Below, one piece after another: positions 45,202 through 56,716 of a DNA stretch of 64,000 nucleotides; within the stretch, counting starts at the first letter, position 1; each line of letters begins with the position of its first letter. The position numbers and the translations under genes were made by a program. This stretch comes from Cryptomeria japonica. Taxonomy: Eukaryota; Streptophyta; Pinopsida; Cupressales; Cupressaceae. The notes beneath the pieces are model-generated. The model saw only the letters and a program-made list of their open reading frames with translations, was not told where the DNA came from and searched no databases. The stretch is taken from the NCBI RefSeq assembly GCF_030272615.1, contig NC_081405.1, positions 568,353,095-568,417,094 of the forward strand, written 5' to 3'.

Positions 45202-45223
45202 TTAATTGGTGAACTTGATGTGA
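45202..45223 (+). promoter_or_regulatory. Primer binding site, element F
   Basis: TTGGTGAACTTGATGTGAAC corresponds to TTGGTGAACCCGACGTGAAC of element G with three C-to-T changes. I did not assign the tRNA. Confidence 0.75.
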
Positions 45224-45309
45224 ACTAACCATTTAACCATGTTGTGAGTGCCTTTTGAGCTATTTGCAGGTGAAAACCCAAGAAATAGGGCGACTTAGAG
45301 CTTTCTGGA

Positions 45310-45745
45310 CACTTCTATGCCCGTGTCAGAGAGTTTTGCACCTGTGTGAAAGAGTTTTGTGCCTGTGTCAAAGAGTTTTGTGCTTGTGTCAAAGAGTTTT
45401 GTGCCTGTGTCAAAGACTTCTGTGCCTGTGTCAAAGAGTTTTGTGCCTATGTCAAAGAGTTTTGTGCCTGTGTCAAAGACTTCTGCACCTGTGTCAAAGA
45501 GTTTTGTGCCTGTGTCAAAGAGTTTTGTGCCTGTGTCAAAGACTTCTGCACCTGTGTCAAAGAGTTTTGTGCTTGTGTCAAAGAGTTTTGTGCCTATGTA
45601 GATGGGTTTTGTGCCTGTGTAGATGGGTTTTGTGCTTGTGTCAAAGGGATTTGCGCCTGTGTCAAGACATCCTGTGCCTATCTTGATGGGATCTGTGCCT
45701 GTGTCAAGACATCCTGCGCTTGTGTTGAGACATTCTGCACCTATG
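45310..45745 (+). repeat. 21-bp minisatellite coding CVKEFCA heptads (element F leader)
   Basis: About twenty units of CCTGTGTCAAAGAGTTTTGTG-like 21 bp. In the frame of 45346-45792 they code CVKEFCA repeats, so the phase is kept for more than 400 bp with no stop. Units follow a three-unit order (KEFCA, KEFCA, KDFC), a 63-bp higher-order period. The last six units diverge. The array lies about 100 bases downstream of the primer site, in the leader before the Gag-like frame. Confidence 0.9.
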
Positions 45746-45792
45746 TAAGGCCAGAAACAGAGGTAAAATCACTATTTTTACTTGCAAATTAG

Positions 45793-47280
45793 TTTGTTTT
45801 CATTCTGTTTCTTGCATTCTGGTTTTTCCTTGGTACTGATTCTCTGTGCATCATCTTAGCATTACATGTGACAAAGACTAAAAATACAACTACTAACAAA
45901 TCTTATGCAGGATGCGGTCAAAGACTTTCACTAAAATATCGTGCTTGCATTTTTTTAAAGTAGTTGCATATCTAATTTCTTAAAGGTTAATGAACACCAT
46001 GAATGCTTTGTTTGTTTTTAGCTTGATTGCATGTTTTAACCCTTAGAATTGGGCCTGCCTCCTGATTTGCCTGGCACTTCACACAGGCATTGGTGAGAGG
46101 GAACGACCCAAAGTGGTGACGAGCTAAAGCCAAGCTCTTTTGAACCACTCTAAATAACTGTGGATGCAATGAAAGTTGTAGACAACGGGTGCTGGAATGG
46201 TATTGCGACGATTTATTCGCCGGATCAATACCCACCTGAACAGATGCCCTTACTAGAATCTCTTGTTTTTAGAGGCCAAAATCCTTCTATCTGTTGGCTT
46301 AGGCATTGTGATACACGCATGCCAAAGACACCTCTCATGTACTCCTTAGTTAGAGATAGCAAGTTCTTGGGAAGTGATGCCCCTTGAACTCAAAGCTTGG
46401 TATGCCCGAGAAGTGAGTGCACTATAAGGGGGAACCAGTGCTACCAAGCGTCTAGCTATCCAGCTAAGTGTTGTATTTAGTTAGAGGATTCAACAGATAT
46501 TGTCCTTGTCAGCCATAGGATTTGTTGTAAATGTGCTTGATTGTCTTGAGTCAAAGTCAAACAAACATTTTATATTCCGTGATTGTCAAAGGTTAAATAA
46601 AAAACAACTTTCAAAAAGTGCTCATAATCAACTTGGATTTTCAAAATCAACAATCTTCAATTCAAAACAAAATTCAAACAAAAGTCCAAGTTTGTCCAAG
46701 TATTCATCCAACATTTGAACATGGCTTGTCAAAACATTGAATATCTTTGTTTCAAAATTCATGTCACTTTAGGCTAGGTTTTGCATAGTCCAACTTAGGT
46801 CCTAGGACATATTGTCATCTCCCTTCATTTTAGTCCTTTTCATTGCAAGCGTCCTCATTTTGCACTTAGGTTCAAAATCATTTCCCTAAGTTTGCATTTC
46901 ATTGTCATATCCAAGCTAGATTTCCATTTAGGTGACATTTGTGCATTATCCTTGTCATGCTAAAATTAGGTCTTGCCTAGGTTGCATTTTGCATATTCCA
47001 AGTCATTGGTCTTCGCATATTCTTATCATTATATTGTCATCTTGTCTTGGCTTCATCTTGTCATATCATATCCTTAGATCATTTTCATGTCATATCCTAA
47101 GTCATTGTCATAATCATTGCCTTCTTGCATTTAGTCTCAAAAATGTGGTTTGTCAAACTTGAAAAATCAAAACTTTGGATGATGCCCTAAGTTGTTGTTG
47201 AGAAGTCTTGACCTTGTCTAAAACTTGTCCTTTTATTAATATCATTTTTGTCAAACCTAGCTTAGTATCCAAGCATATAG
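45793..47280 (+). other. Leader of element F, no clear gene
   Basis: It contains a less AT-rich block at 46030-46480 with short frames, and then TTGTCATAT-rich sequence. I see nothing I can name. Confidence 0.45.
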
Positions 47281-50276
47281 GTGAGACATTGTCAATTTGT
47301 CCTATTGTCATTTGGTCCTTTGTCCTTTAAGGTCTTCGCTTCATTTCAACTTCCCAAGGTTGAGTCTTTAGGTTTGCATTCCAAAAAGTTTGTCAAAATC
47401 TTGAAAAACAACAAAAACATTAAGTTGCATTGTCATCCTTTTAGGTTGCATTTTTCAATCCCATTAGTTGCATTGCATAGTGACATGTTTGTTGAAATGA
47501 GGTCTCAACCTTCTTACGAAGCCATGTCATCACAATTGAGAAATCAATCATGTCAATCTAATCTCTACATGTCTCAGAACTTGGATCAAACTTATCATGA
47601 TGATGTAAATGTCCAAATACAAAAACTAGAGGAGAAACTAGCTCAAGAAAAGGAGATATTGGAACAAAGAGTGAAAAACATTGAGAAGAATAGATCACAA
47701 ACATCCAAAATGTTTAAAAAATTTCCAGGTCGAAATCCAAAGATTGAGCCAATTGATGTAAGATCTCTTATCGAATGATCAGACATACCAGCTCTCCTCT
47801 CACAAATATAGATGATGAAACAATTTCAAGAAAAGAGACAACAACATTATGTGCCTTCACAACAAGAACAAGAAGGTGTTTACTATCAACCACATTTTCA
47901 ACCATCACAACCAATGGTTCAATAGTTCCCACATTTTCAACCATCACAACCAATTGTTCAACAATTCCAACATATACAACCAACACAACCAATGGTCCAA
48001 TTTCAACAATGTGTCCAACCAACTATACAATGTCAACAAATGGTTCAACCAATGGTGGAATATCAACAAGTTCAATCAACATATCAATGTCAACAACCAC
48101 AACCAAACATTCAAAAACAAAACTTGCAGCACACACCAACCCAAGTTTCAACATGTCAGGACAATTGAACCAAGTCCAATATCAAAACATGACATCAGAC
48201 CAAGACAAAATTCTTGCCAAACAAGTTCAAATTCTAGATACAACCATGTCAAAACCTCAAAAGAAAGGTGGCTTTATTGCAAGGCTCTTAAGGAACCTAC
48301 CAAGCGAGTTCTTTGAAGAAGATCAAGATAATACACTTATGTCTAGCAATGCCTCATCCCCCCACAAACAAATTGACTCCCCAGTGGCATCTATCCCTAC
48401 ACCTTTAGAAGTTTCACAGGAACCTTCCATATTGTCCTCATCAAACAATACACCCAAGGATGCAATTATCCAAGGGCTATCCATAATTGATTGCCAAGAT
48501 AATCCAATTCACGATGCACATCCTTGTCATGTTTCAGAAATACAAGACCCAATGCCACCCTGCACTTTATTGCCATTACCTATTTTAGAGGACCCCATTT
48601 GAAGTCCCTCTTCCTCATGTTCAAGCATCGATTCCTTGCTAGAATCCATCACAAATGTTCAAAGTACATTTCCTTCATGCCAAAGAATTAATCCCTTGCC
48701 AAAATGCCCCATGCATATCCAAAGTCCAACCCCATGTCAAGAGGATAATTTAGAGCATGAAGAAACATGTCTTGAAATAGATGAAGATGAAGATCTTGAA
48801 ACCTTATCATCCCATCCAATTGTTGACCAAGATCCCATTTCCCCAGACACTCGCAATGATTCACTTATTCCTATCAATTCTATCTAAGAACACAATATCC
48901 TTTCAAATCCCATTGACATTCCAGATATCCCTTCCATTCTTTTCGATGATCCCATTAAAAGTCAAGAGGAAAGCACCTTTAAAGAGGATTCCAATGATCT
49001 TCCTCCTTGTCAAGATCAAATTATTCCTTTAAATCCTCCACAAGATCCTTTTGTTCCTCCATCTCCTTGTCTTAATGCTCCATATACCTTCCAAGATCGC
49101 ATTTCTTTTGATGATCCCAATATTTCTCCCATTCCATCTCTTAAAGAGCCTGTCATTGAACCATGTCCACCACACAATCCTAGTTTCCCTCGTGATCTTG
49201 ATCCCCCTAGTGATCCTGATAGCCCTCATGATTCTAACATGTTAGTGCAAGATATTCATGAACCCTCGACATGCATAATGGGTTCTTCCACTTTGGTGCA
49301 ATCTGATCCACTTCAAGATCTCATTATTTCTATCATATCATATCCACCTCATAATGGACTCGCATCTTCTTCCCAAAGAAAAGAGTATCCTACAAGTCAA
49401 GATATTCATAAAGGCAAAGGAGTAGATCTCCATAAGCAAGAATTCCTTCATGTTAAAGAAAATATTAAGGGTCATGGCCTCAGTGAAATTCCTCAAGACG
49501 TTGGTATTCCTACATCAAAATCAAAACATACACCTTCCCCATCATATTTTCCATCCATCTTAGGTCCTTATATCCCTTCATCCTTTATGCAAGGTTAGCA
49601 AAGGCACACATCCTTGAGTAAATTTCATCAATGCAAAATAACTCCATTTCATTCATATCCATCCATGCATTCCTTTCCCCCTCCAAGCAATTTGGATGCC
49701 AAGTATAAAAGTCATAAGTCTAGCAATCCACATGTATTCAAGGATCAACATGTCCAATATAATCGACATGTCAAAACAAAGAAAAATTTGATCTATAAAG
49801 GAAAGGAAAAATCCAAAAGGTCACAAAGGCCCATTACTCAAAAACAAAAATTTAAATCTATATGGGTTCCTAAATCCCTTGTGTTGGCAATGCACTCCAA
49901 GGAACCACAAAAGCATGAAAAATAAAAAACCATGTGGATCACTAAGCGGCTCCTTGAAGCACAAAAGCCTAAAGAAACATCCAACTTGGCATCCAAAGTT
50001 GCTATTCCTCCATCCAACCCTCTCAAATTTGTTCCTCCATCACCTCCTTCTTCCATTTTGGGTCCTTATGTCCACAAATCCCTAGCTATTCCTTCATCAA
50101 AATATCCATATCCAAAACCCACTCTTCCTCCATCAGTCCATCACCGCTCAAGGTGTGTGCCAATGTTGATCTTGCCTACATTTCTGTCCACTGAAGCCCA
50201 ATTCTTCCAATACCCTATCCATTATCCAATGCATACTTTTCATCCTTCGATCCCTTTGATCCAATCCTTTTCATAA
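47281..50276 (+). pseudogene. Gag-like, Gln/Pro-rich long frame of element F
   Basis: The first frame (from 47281, likely Met within MRSQPSYEAMSSQLRNQSCQ) has a short coiled coil QIQKLEEKLAQEKEILEQRV, a FPGRNPKIEPIDVRSLIE motif and a Gln/Pro-rich repeat (FQPSQPMVQ, FQPSQPIVQQ) to about 48167. A second frame then stays in phase from about 48130 to 50276 with four internal stops. It is Pro/Ser/Asp-rich (PLEVSQEPSIL, DDPIKSQEES, HIGPYIPSS-like runs). No knuckle and no enzyme motif is seen. It resembles the N-terminal and linker parts of gypsy Gag, without its core. Confidence 0.6.
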
Positions 50277-52719
50277 ATCCTTGCCTTAGTTTCATCTTAT
50301 TTTCCATGTCCTTATCCTACCAACATCTGTGAGCATGCTTTTAAAGGTCATGGTCCATTTTTTTCAAGGCTACTATCCAAAACAAAAAAGAAAAGATGCT
50401 TGAGTCCTTCTTCCATCCCCTATCATGTGTCCATTTTCGACTAAAATGTCAAAATACAAAAAAAAAGAGTGAAAAATTGAAAAAAAAAAGACAAAAGAAA
50501 AAAAAGTAAAGTAAAAATAATTTGTCCATTGGTGAAAACCTGGCAAACAGGCACCTTGGGCAAGTACCGTGATGAAAACCTAGCAAATAGGCGTCATGCG
50601 TAATCTATGAACTTCTTGCATACCATACTTGGGGACATGTTTTATCCTATCATATCCTTTTGTCCTTCATTGTTCCATTATCCTATCAAACCCCTATCAT
50701 TAGCCTTCATATCCTATTGTCCCTCATGTCCATTTCCTCTTTCCACCTTTGATCTTGACAAGGCTGAGGATCTTCATGAGCATCATGTATCTTGTTTGTA
50801 GCTTTTAGTCCATCATAGGTTTTGGTCTTTATCCATTTGCTTATTACAACCTTTCATCCATATTCCCTGGCTTATTGCAACTTTCTGCCACTATCCCTTA
50901 GCCAATCCCGACCTTCAGTCCATGTCCCTTATCCATTCTTGGTCTGGCTTATCCTATCCATACACTCTTTTTCATTCCTTGATCTTGATCTGACATAAGG
51001 ACGTGAAATGCAAAACATGTTTTTCAAAAACCTCTTGACATGTCCCTCATGCCTTGTTCCTACTTTACATTGTCATATCCAGTCTCTTGTCCCATCACGC
51101 AATAGCCCTTGAAAATTGCATCCGTATTGTCTCCATGATAAAAGGTCTTTGTCTTCCCTCTATCCACCAACATTTTAGCAAGCCTATTTATTCACCTATC
51201 ATATTCCTTGCCTTGCTAGACATTGGGGGCAAAATCATAAAAATTGAAAAATGTCCTGAAATAATCAAAAAAATTGAAAAAAAATCCTGAAAAAATCCAA
51301 AAAAAATCCAATAATGTCCTGAAATAATCAAATTTTTTTTTTGAAAAATGTCTTGAAAAAATCCAAAAAAATCAAATAATGTCCTAAAAAAAAATTCAAA
51401 AAAATCAAATAATGTGCTGAAAAAAATCCCTAAAAAGTCAAATAAAGTCCTGAAAAACGAACAAAAAAATTTCAAAACATCAAAATCCAAAAACAATTCC
51501 TTTGGCATTTTGCATTTTGTCAATAAATGGTACCCTCTGTGCATAGACAGATCGCTGAGCATACATCCAATGACAATCGATCAAACATTTGTGTAGACAA
51601 CAAATTGATAACATGTTACAACACTATGCTTTACTGACATCATGCATTAACAAATGAACTTTTCAATCAAACCAGACATTGAAACTGATTAAAATTGTCC
51701 TATCAATCAATCAATATCAATATCATTTGTCCTTGTCACTACTATCATGGGTCTTATACAGGGTGTGGTATACTCGAAACCAGACTGTGTCCTGTCTTAG
51801 ACAGGGTACCGCATTCCCTAAAACCAAACAACATGATCATTCCTATTTTCCACTTTTGACAATGACGATCAGACTGTTTGTTTGACTTGGTCAAATTTGT
51901 GAGTCTTATCTTTTTACTGATTTATCTTTGGCTTTGATCATGTTCCTATGTTGCTCAAGGATGTCACTGAGTGATTTAGAGTGATCGGGATGGTTCATGG
52001 TCCCTTTTGTTTTTTTGTTGTGTTTGCTGTTTGTGGAATGTTTGTCACAAACTAGAGCAACTATATCATTGGGTGTCTGTGATAAGTACGTTTGCTTTGT
52101 GAACACTGCACATACCTCGACCCTTGATGTATGCACCCTAGGATGCTTCACTCATTCCTTGTGTGCGATGTGTAAGTCTTTTGCAAAAGGGGTTGTGTTC
52201 CAGCTCTGGCCTTCAATGCCATGATGCTTTGCTACATTAAATAAAGGTTCTCACCTACTTCTGTGCATTGGTGAAAGCAAGTTGTTCTTCATCTCTAACT
52301 GTCCTCTGTCTAATTTCTTCTTACTAACATTTCTTCCGTCAGTTTGGGTAGTTAGTTCAGTCTAGTTCTCCGATCTCCACAAAAAACACATAAGTGGCAT
52401 CCTGCATTCATTGATTAGTACATTTGCATTATATCAAGCATTTTATCCATTTCATATTATAAATGCATCAAAAACACATAAAAATATATTCATACATGTT
52501 CCACAATGGTACATAAATAGTGCATAAGCCATCCATACATGGAAAGTAAACATAAGCCATAACACATTGCATCCCATCATATAGCTGCATATCATATCAT
52601 ATATCAAAATAATATTGGAGTACAAAATTGGACTGCCTGTCCTAAGTATGGCCCACAGACTAAATACATAATGTCAAACTACAAATGTCTCCATCATAAG
52701 GAGCACATGCTTCTGTCAC
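50277..52719 (+). other. Non-coding interior of element F
   Basis: It holds an imperfect duplicate GTGAAAACCTGGCAAACAGGC / GATGAAAACCTAGCAAATAGGC at 50532-50595, and a CCTTGTCC-rich stretch. An A-rich repeat of AATGTCCTGAAATAATCAAA-like units spans 51236-51480. No pol sequence is visible. Confidence 0.55.
51236..51480. repeat. A-rich degenerate tandem repeat
   Basis: About eight irregular units built on TGTCCTGAAATAATCAAAAAA. Unit length varies with A-tract length. Confidence 0.7.
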
Positions 52720-53870
52720 TGGGTGCTCCCTCTGTTCTCCTCATCCCTGCCATGTCTCAAGGATGATGTCCCTCCTGTCCCTAGTCCTGGCTATGGTGGT
52801 CTCCTAGGTCCACTCACCCCTATGCTGCTCATTGACCTCCGAGAGTGTTGCCTACTCTCTGTCCTCAATCGTGCCCGATATGACACCGCTCTCTGCTCTG
52901 GTGGAACTGCACTCTCATATAGTGTCCTCCAATGGCGTATCTCCTCTCCGGTCTCTACCAACATCTATGCCATCTCACATGCACTAGCATCCCTAATCGA
53001 CCCAATATACTCGGTCACTCTTTGCCCTGCTTGCTGTGCCTGGGCTATTGCTGTATCTCAAGCCGCTGTCAGTCTAGCTATCTCTGCTCTGTCCTCAAGA
53101 TGGCATTCTGTCTCTCTAAATGGATAGTATGTATCCAAATAGACCCTATCTCAATGTACCCCCATAGTAGTACACATATGGTCAGTGTGGTACTACTTGT
53201 CTCTCTGCAATCGGTTGACATATGGCTATGTGCTCAAATGCCCATACCTATAATAGTGTGACCCCACAGCTCAAAGTCTGTAGTCCCTAATATGCTATCT
53301 GATGCAGCTGAAAATATAGCATAGCAAGCACACATGGTCCCCATGCGTATACAGTCCCCTCCATTGCTATCTGCTCTAGCACTCTTCCCCATCCAATAGG
53401 GAATCCATGTCCTCATCTGTCCCCTGCTAATAGGCATGCTATAACCACTACTATCACTACATATCACTGATCGTACTCTGTAGCCATGGTCTCCCAGTCG
53501 ATCTCCCTCTCTATGATATCCAGATCATCTGCGTCGCACTCAAATAATCTGCACAAAGTGTCTCTCCCTGCTGCTAGGTCATATTCTATCATCTCCCCAT
53601 GAATCAGAATGTGGAGGATACGCCATACATCCCCTAGGGTCATCGTCTCCTCTCCTGTTGGAAGATGGAATGAGGAGGTCTCTGAATGCCATCGCTCTGC
53701 CAATGCAGTAAGTAGTCCTGTGTTTTCCCTAATCTAGGGCATGACTGTGATATAGTATAATCCAAGTCCTGCTAATGTATCTTTGTCCATGCTCCTGAGT
53801 CTATATCGCAACATGAAGTAGTCGGGTCTGTTCTCTTGCGTAATCAATGGATACTGTCAACTCTGCATCA
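52720..53870 (-). pseudogene. Plant mobile domain (PMD) protein gene, antisense in element F
   Basis: The minus strand reads YFMLRYRLRSMDKDTLAGLG, a TAG, then LLTALAERWHSETSSFHLPT and GEETMTLGDVWRILHILIHG, the signature of the aminotransferase-like plant mobile domain (ERWRPET-FHLP-GE-T-TL-DV in the family). After a TGA at 53466-53464 and shifts it continues with EGTVYAWGPCVLAMLYFQLH and VWAFEHIAICQP, the matching C-terminal part. The last segment (53000-52720) gives a basic helix such as EEIRHWRTLYESAV. PMD proteins are known in plants both as silencing factors (MAIN family) and as passengers of transposons. It lies between the sense frame and the 3' LTR. Confidence 0.85.
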
Positions 53871-54030
53871 CAATTGGGGCACAATTTGTTAGTTTTAGAG
53901 TTTTCTCCTAAGGGCTTCCTTTCCTTGTTTCATGCACAAATCAGGGTGTTTCTTATCTATTTTGACCTATCCTACCCTTATCCCCCTTTTTGGGATCATT
54001 TGCATGCTGTTTTCGGTCAAATTAGGGTCC
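53871..54030 (-). other. Upstream flank of the antisense PMD gene, left piece
   Basis: It ends at the GGTCC duplication where element G inserted. It continues at 62098. Confidence 0.6.
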
Positions 54031-54203
54031 TGTAGCATCCTAAAATTGCGACACTTGCAATTTCGACTGCATTTGGGTCTTCACGATGGCGGCGCAACGT
54101 TGAACCTGAATGGAGACCCCGAAACCTGTTTACGACATCAAAAAATGCATCTTTTTACACCTTGGCCTGATCCTCCTTGCACCCTGCTGTCCCGGGAGGT
54201 GGG

Positions 54204-54358
54204 ACCATGGCGCCCAATGCCCTGGTCCCTCAGGACCATGGCACCCAGCGCCCTGGTCCCTCAGGACCATGGCACCCAGTGCCCTGGTCCCTCAGGACCA
54301 TGGCGCCCAGCGCCCTAGTCCCTCAGGACCATGGTGCCTAGCGCCCTGGTCCCTGGCC
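54204..54358. repeat. 31-bp GC-rich tandem repeat in LTR of element G
   Basis: Units of ACCATGGCGCCCAGCGCCCT plus GGTCCCTCAGG occur about five times. Each unit with its neighbour can pair GGACCA with TGGTCC. The 3' LTR has about three (61001-61091). Confidence 0.9.
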
Positions 54359-54474
54359 CTATTTTGGGCCCAGTCTCTTGTTGGGCATGGGTCTTTAAGT
54401 TTGCAATTTGGAAAATAATGTTCCTGGGTCGGCCTAAGGTCGGAAAAATCAGTCTCCTAACCTTAATTGACAAG

Positions 54475-54482
54475 TATATAAA
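54475..54482 (+). promoter_or_regulatory. TATA box, 5' LTR of element G
   Basis: TATATAAA in an AT-rich setting. The 3' LTR has TATATAAG at 61211-61218. It is a likely promoter for the element RNA. Confidence 0.6.
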
Positions 54483-55356
54483 TTACATTTCCCCTCCCAG
54501 AAATGGTAGTAGGTAAAGAGGAAAAACATATGTGGGCAAGATGCGGAAGCGATATTCAAACATTCAAACATTCAAGCATTCAAGCATTCCTTCAAGCAAT
54601 TGAGTATTCTAAGTCTCCATTCAAGGCTAGGTGTTGCATTCAAGACAAGGATTCAACCATTGAAGAGGAGATCACCTACAACATACAACATACAACATCA
54701 TTACACCTTCGCATGTAAGAATACAAACATTCTTACAACAAGGTATCAGTACTTGATTACATTACAAACATTTACATTTACAACATTCTCATTTCTTGGT
54801 TAATTCCAAAACTGGGGTTTGACCTAAAGCAAACCCCTAATCCCTAATGCCCAAATCGTCCTCTCTTTTCTGTGTGTAGGTTGCAGGTATGCGGCTGTAA
54901 TTGAAGATCTGGAATCCTTGTGCAGAGACGAACAGATCCCCCTTCGTTTCGCGGATTTTTCGGAGGATCGTGTGCACTCCAGGTGCCATCGTCCCATCAA
55001 CTTTCGCTCAAACTTGCAGGACGGCATTGTCTTGACATTTTACTACTAATTTCAAGTTCGTAGCTTCATCCTGTGTTTCTATCTCCCTCTACAAGCGAAT
55101 CTTTCTTACTTTACATGCACTCCTAGTTCAATCCTTCTATCTACATTCTTTACAAAAGAGGGTATCCTTGATGTCTTAACCCTTGAAACTCATTTAGAAT
55201 CCAGTCTTGCATTGTGTGGGATTCGATCTTGTGAGTTTCAACCCCTCTTTTGAATGTAAAGTCTCTCCTAAGAGAAAACCGTCAACCCTATTGACCTCCT
55301 TTCTCTCTCCTTGGAGTGGGGGGGGGGACACCTAGGGTTTGATTTTCCGCTTTACA

Positions 55357-55378
55357 TTTTGGTGAACCCGACGTGAAC
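55357..55378 (+). promoter_or_regulatory. Primer binding site, element G
   Basis: TTTTGGTGAACCCGACGTGA directly follows the LTR end CTTTACA. The TGG start fits a tRNA 3' CCA. I did not assign the tRNA. Confidence 0.8.
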
Positions 55379-56716
55379 ATCCTAATTCTAATTATTCATG
55401 GTTAGATCTGAAAAGTTAGCTTCCTTAATTACATTTCCATGTTTGATCTTTTGCAAATTTTAGAGGTTAATTGCATAAAAACCCTAAATTTTCTTTTTAG
55501 TAATTGAGCTTGTGAAATGTTTAATTGTTAATGCTTGTTTCAGATCTACCCTTCTATTGCAAATTGTCAATTCATATTTGTGCTTTAATTCTGAAAATTA
55601 AGTGGTTAAGTGTCAAAACCCTAATTTTTTAAAACCCTCTTGATTCAACGTTTGACCGATGATTTCACTGATCAAAACACCTCCAAATCGGCTGTAACTT
55701 TGGATTCCGCAACAAAATCATAATATCTCTCATCCCTGAAAATTTTGAAAAAAGTTGCGAGGACCGTGTGCACCCCGAGCGCCATCGCCCCCGACATTTT
55801 TTCTAAAATTTCGGGAGGTAGATCTTACTGTATTTTTCTGCTAAAATCCAGAATCTTGGCTGATTTCATCAATTCTAACACTTTCAAAATTAAAGTCAAA
55901 GTTGGTCTAGTGATTGCTTGGATTAAGGCTTATAATCATTCAAAAATTGTTGAAATTGAAATTTTGTGTTAAAATTGTGTTTCTTACAGTCCTAAATCTG
56001 AAAAGTGTGTTGGCATTCATTCAAAGTTTCAGTGCTTTATTCAAATTTTTTGCAATTTGTGACTTTTGAAATTAAGTGTTTAATTGCAACAACTTTGATT
56101 TCTGCTTTCAAAATTAAATTTTGTGTGAAATTGAGTCAACATTTAAATTTCAAAGCTTGCATTGCTTTCAGTATTCCCTCTAAAATCATAAAATTCAAAA
56201 TTTTAGCTTCCCTCTCTTTTTCAAAATTCAAATTTTGCATTTTTCAACAATCTTGGTAGGGTTCAATTTTGAGATTGCAACTTTAATTTGGCCTATCTAC
56301 AGATCGTAAAATCACTCAATTTTTTCAGATTAGCTTTAAAATCACCATAACTTTCATCTCTGAAAATTTTGAAAAAATTTGCAAGGACCGCGTGCACTCC
56401 GTTCGCCACGGTCCCCGACATTTTTTTCTGAAATTTCAGGAGATTGTCATGATTGCATTTAATAGCTTAAATCTAGGAGATTGGCTGATTTTATTGAAAT
56501 TTGCACCTCTAAATTCAAAAATAAATTCAAAATTCAAGATTTCAATTTTCAAGATAACAATTAAAATTAAGTGCTACCCCCTTGGCCCTAATTTTCATTT
56601 GTGCCTACCTTTCTTGGAAGTTGTGCATGAGTTTTACAACAATAAGCCCTACTTACACTATTCCCATTAGACGAAGCCTTAGAATTAAGTCTTTCCAAGG
56701 TTTAATTACCGAGGAG
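55379..56716 (+). other. Leader of element G
   Basis: A non-coding stretch rich in AAATTTCAAAATT-like words. Two related blocks, 55640-55860 and 56290-56480, each contain GAAAATTTTGAAAAA, GGACCG(T/C)GTGCAC and CCCCGACATTTTTTCT-like sequence, so the leader holds a diverged internal duplication of about 200 bp. Confidence 0.6.

Larger units (their letters stand above)
54031..55356 (+). repeat. 5' LTR of element G
   Basis: Ends are TGTAGCATCC and CTTTACA. It carries about five 31-bp GC-rich units (54204-54358), a TATA box at 54475-54482 and a G-run (GAGTGGGGGGGGGG) about 40 bases from its end. It is 61 bp longer than the 3' LTR, mostly from two extra 31-bp units. Confidence 0.94.

Noticed and set aside
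45255-45686. Alternative CLCQRVL-type frame across the F minisatellite, and a CRISPR-like look of the 21-bp units
   Set aside because: Units are contiguous without spacers, so this is no CRISPR array; several frames are open because the unit is a multiple of three. The longest frame with the fewest oddities is CVKEFCA.
46160-46400. Frames at 45987-46387 as a gene in the F leader
   Set aside because: Less AT-rich than its surroundings but no motif recognised in either strand; left as leader.
52723-53261. Plus-strand frames over the PMD region
   Set aside because: Minus-strand reading gives clear PMD motifs; the plus frames have no recognisable feature.
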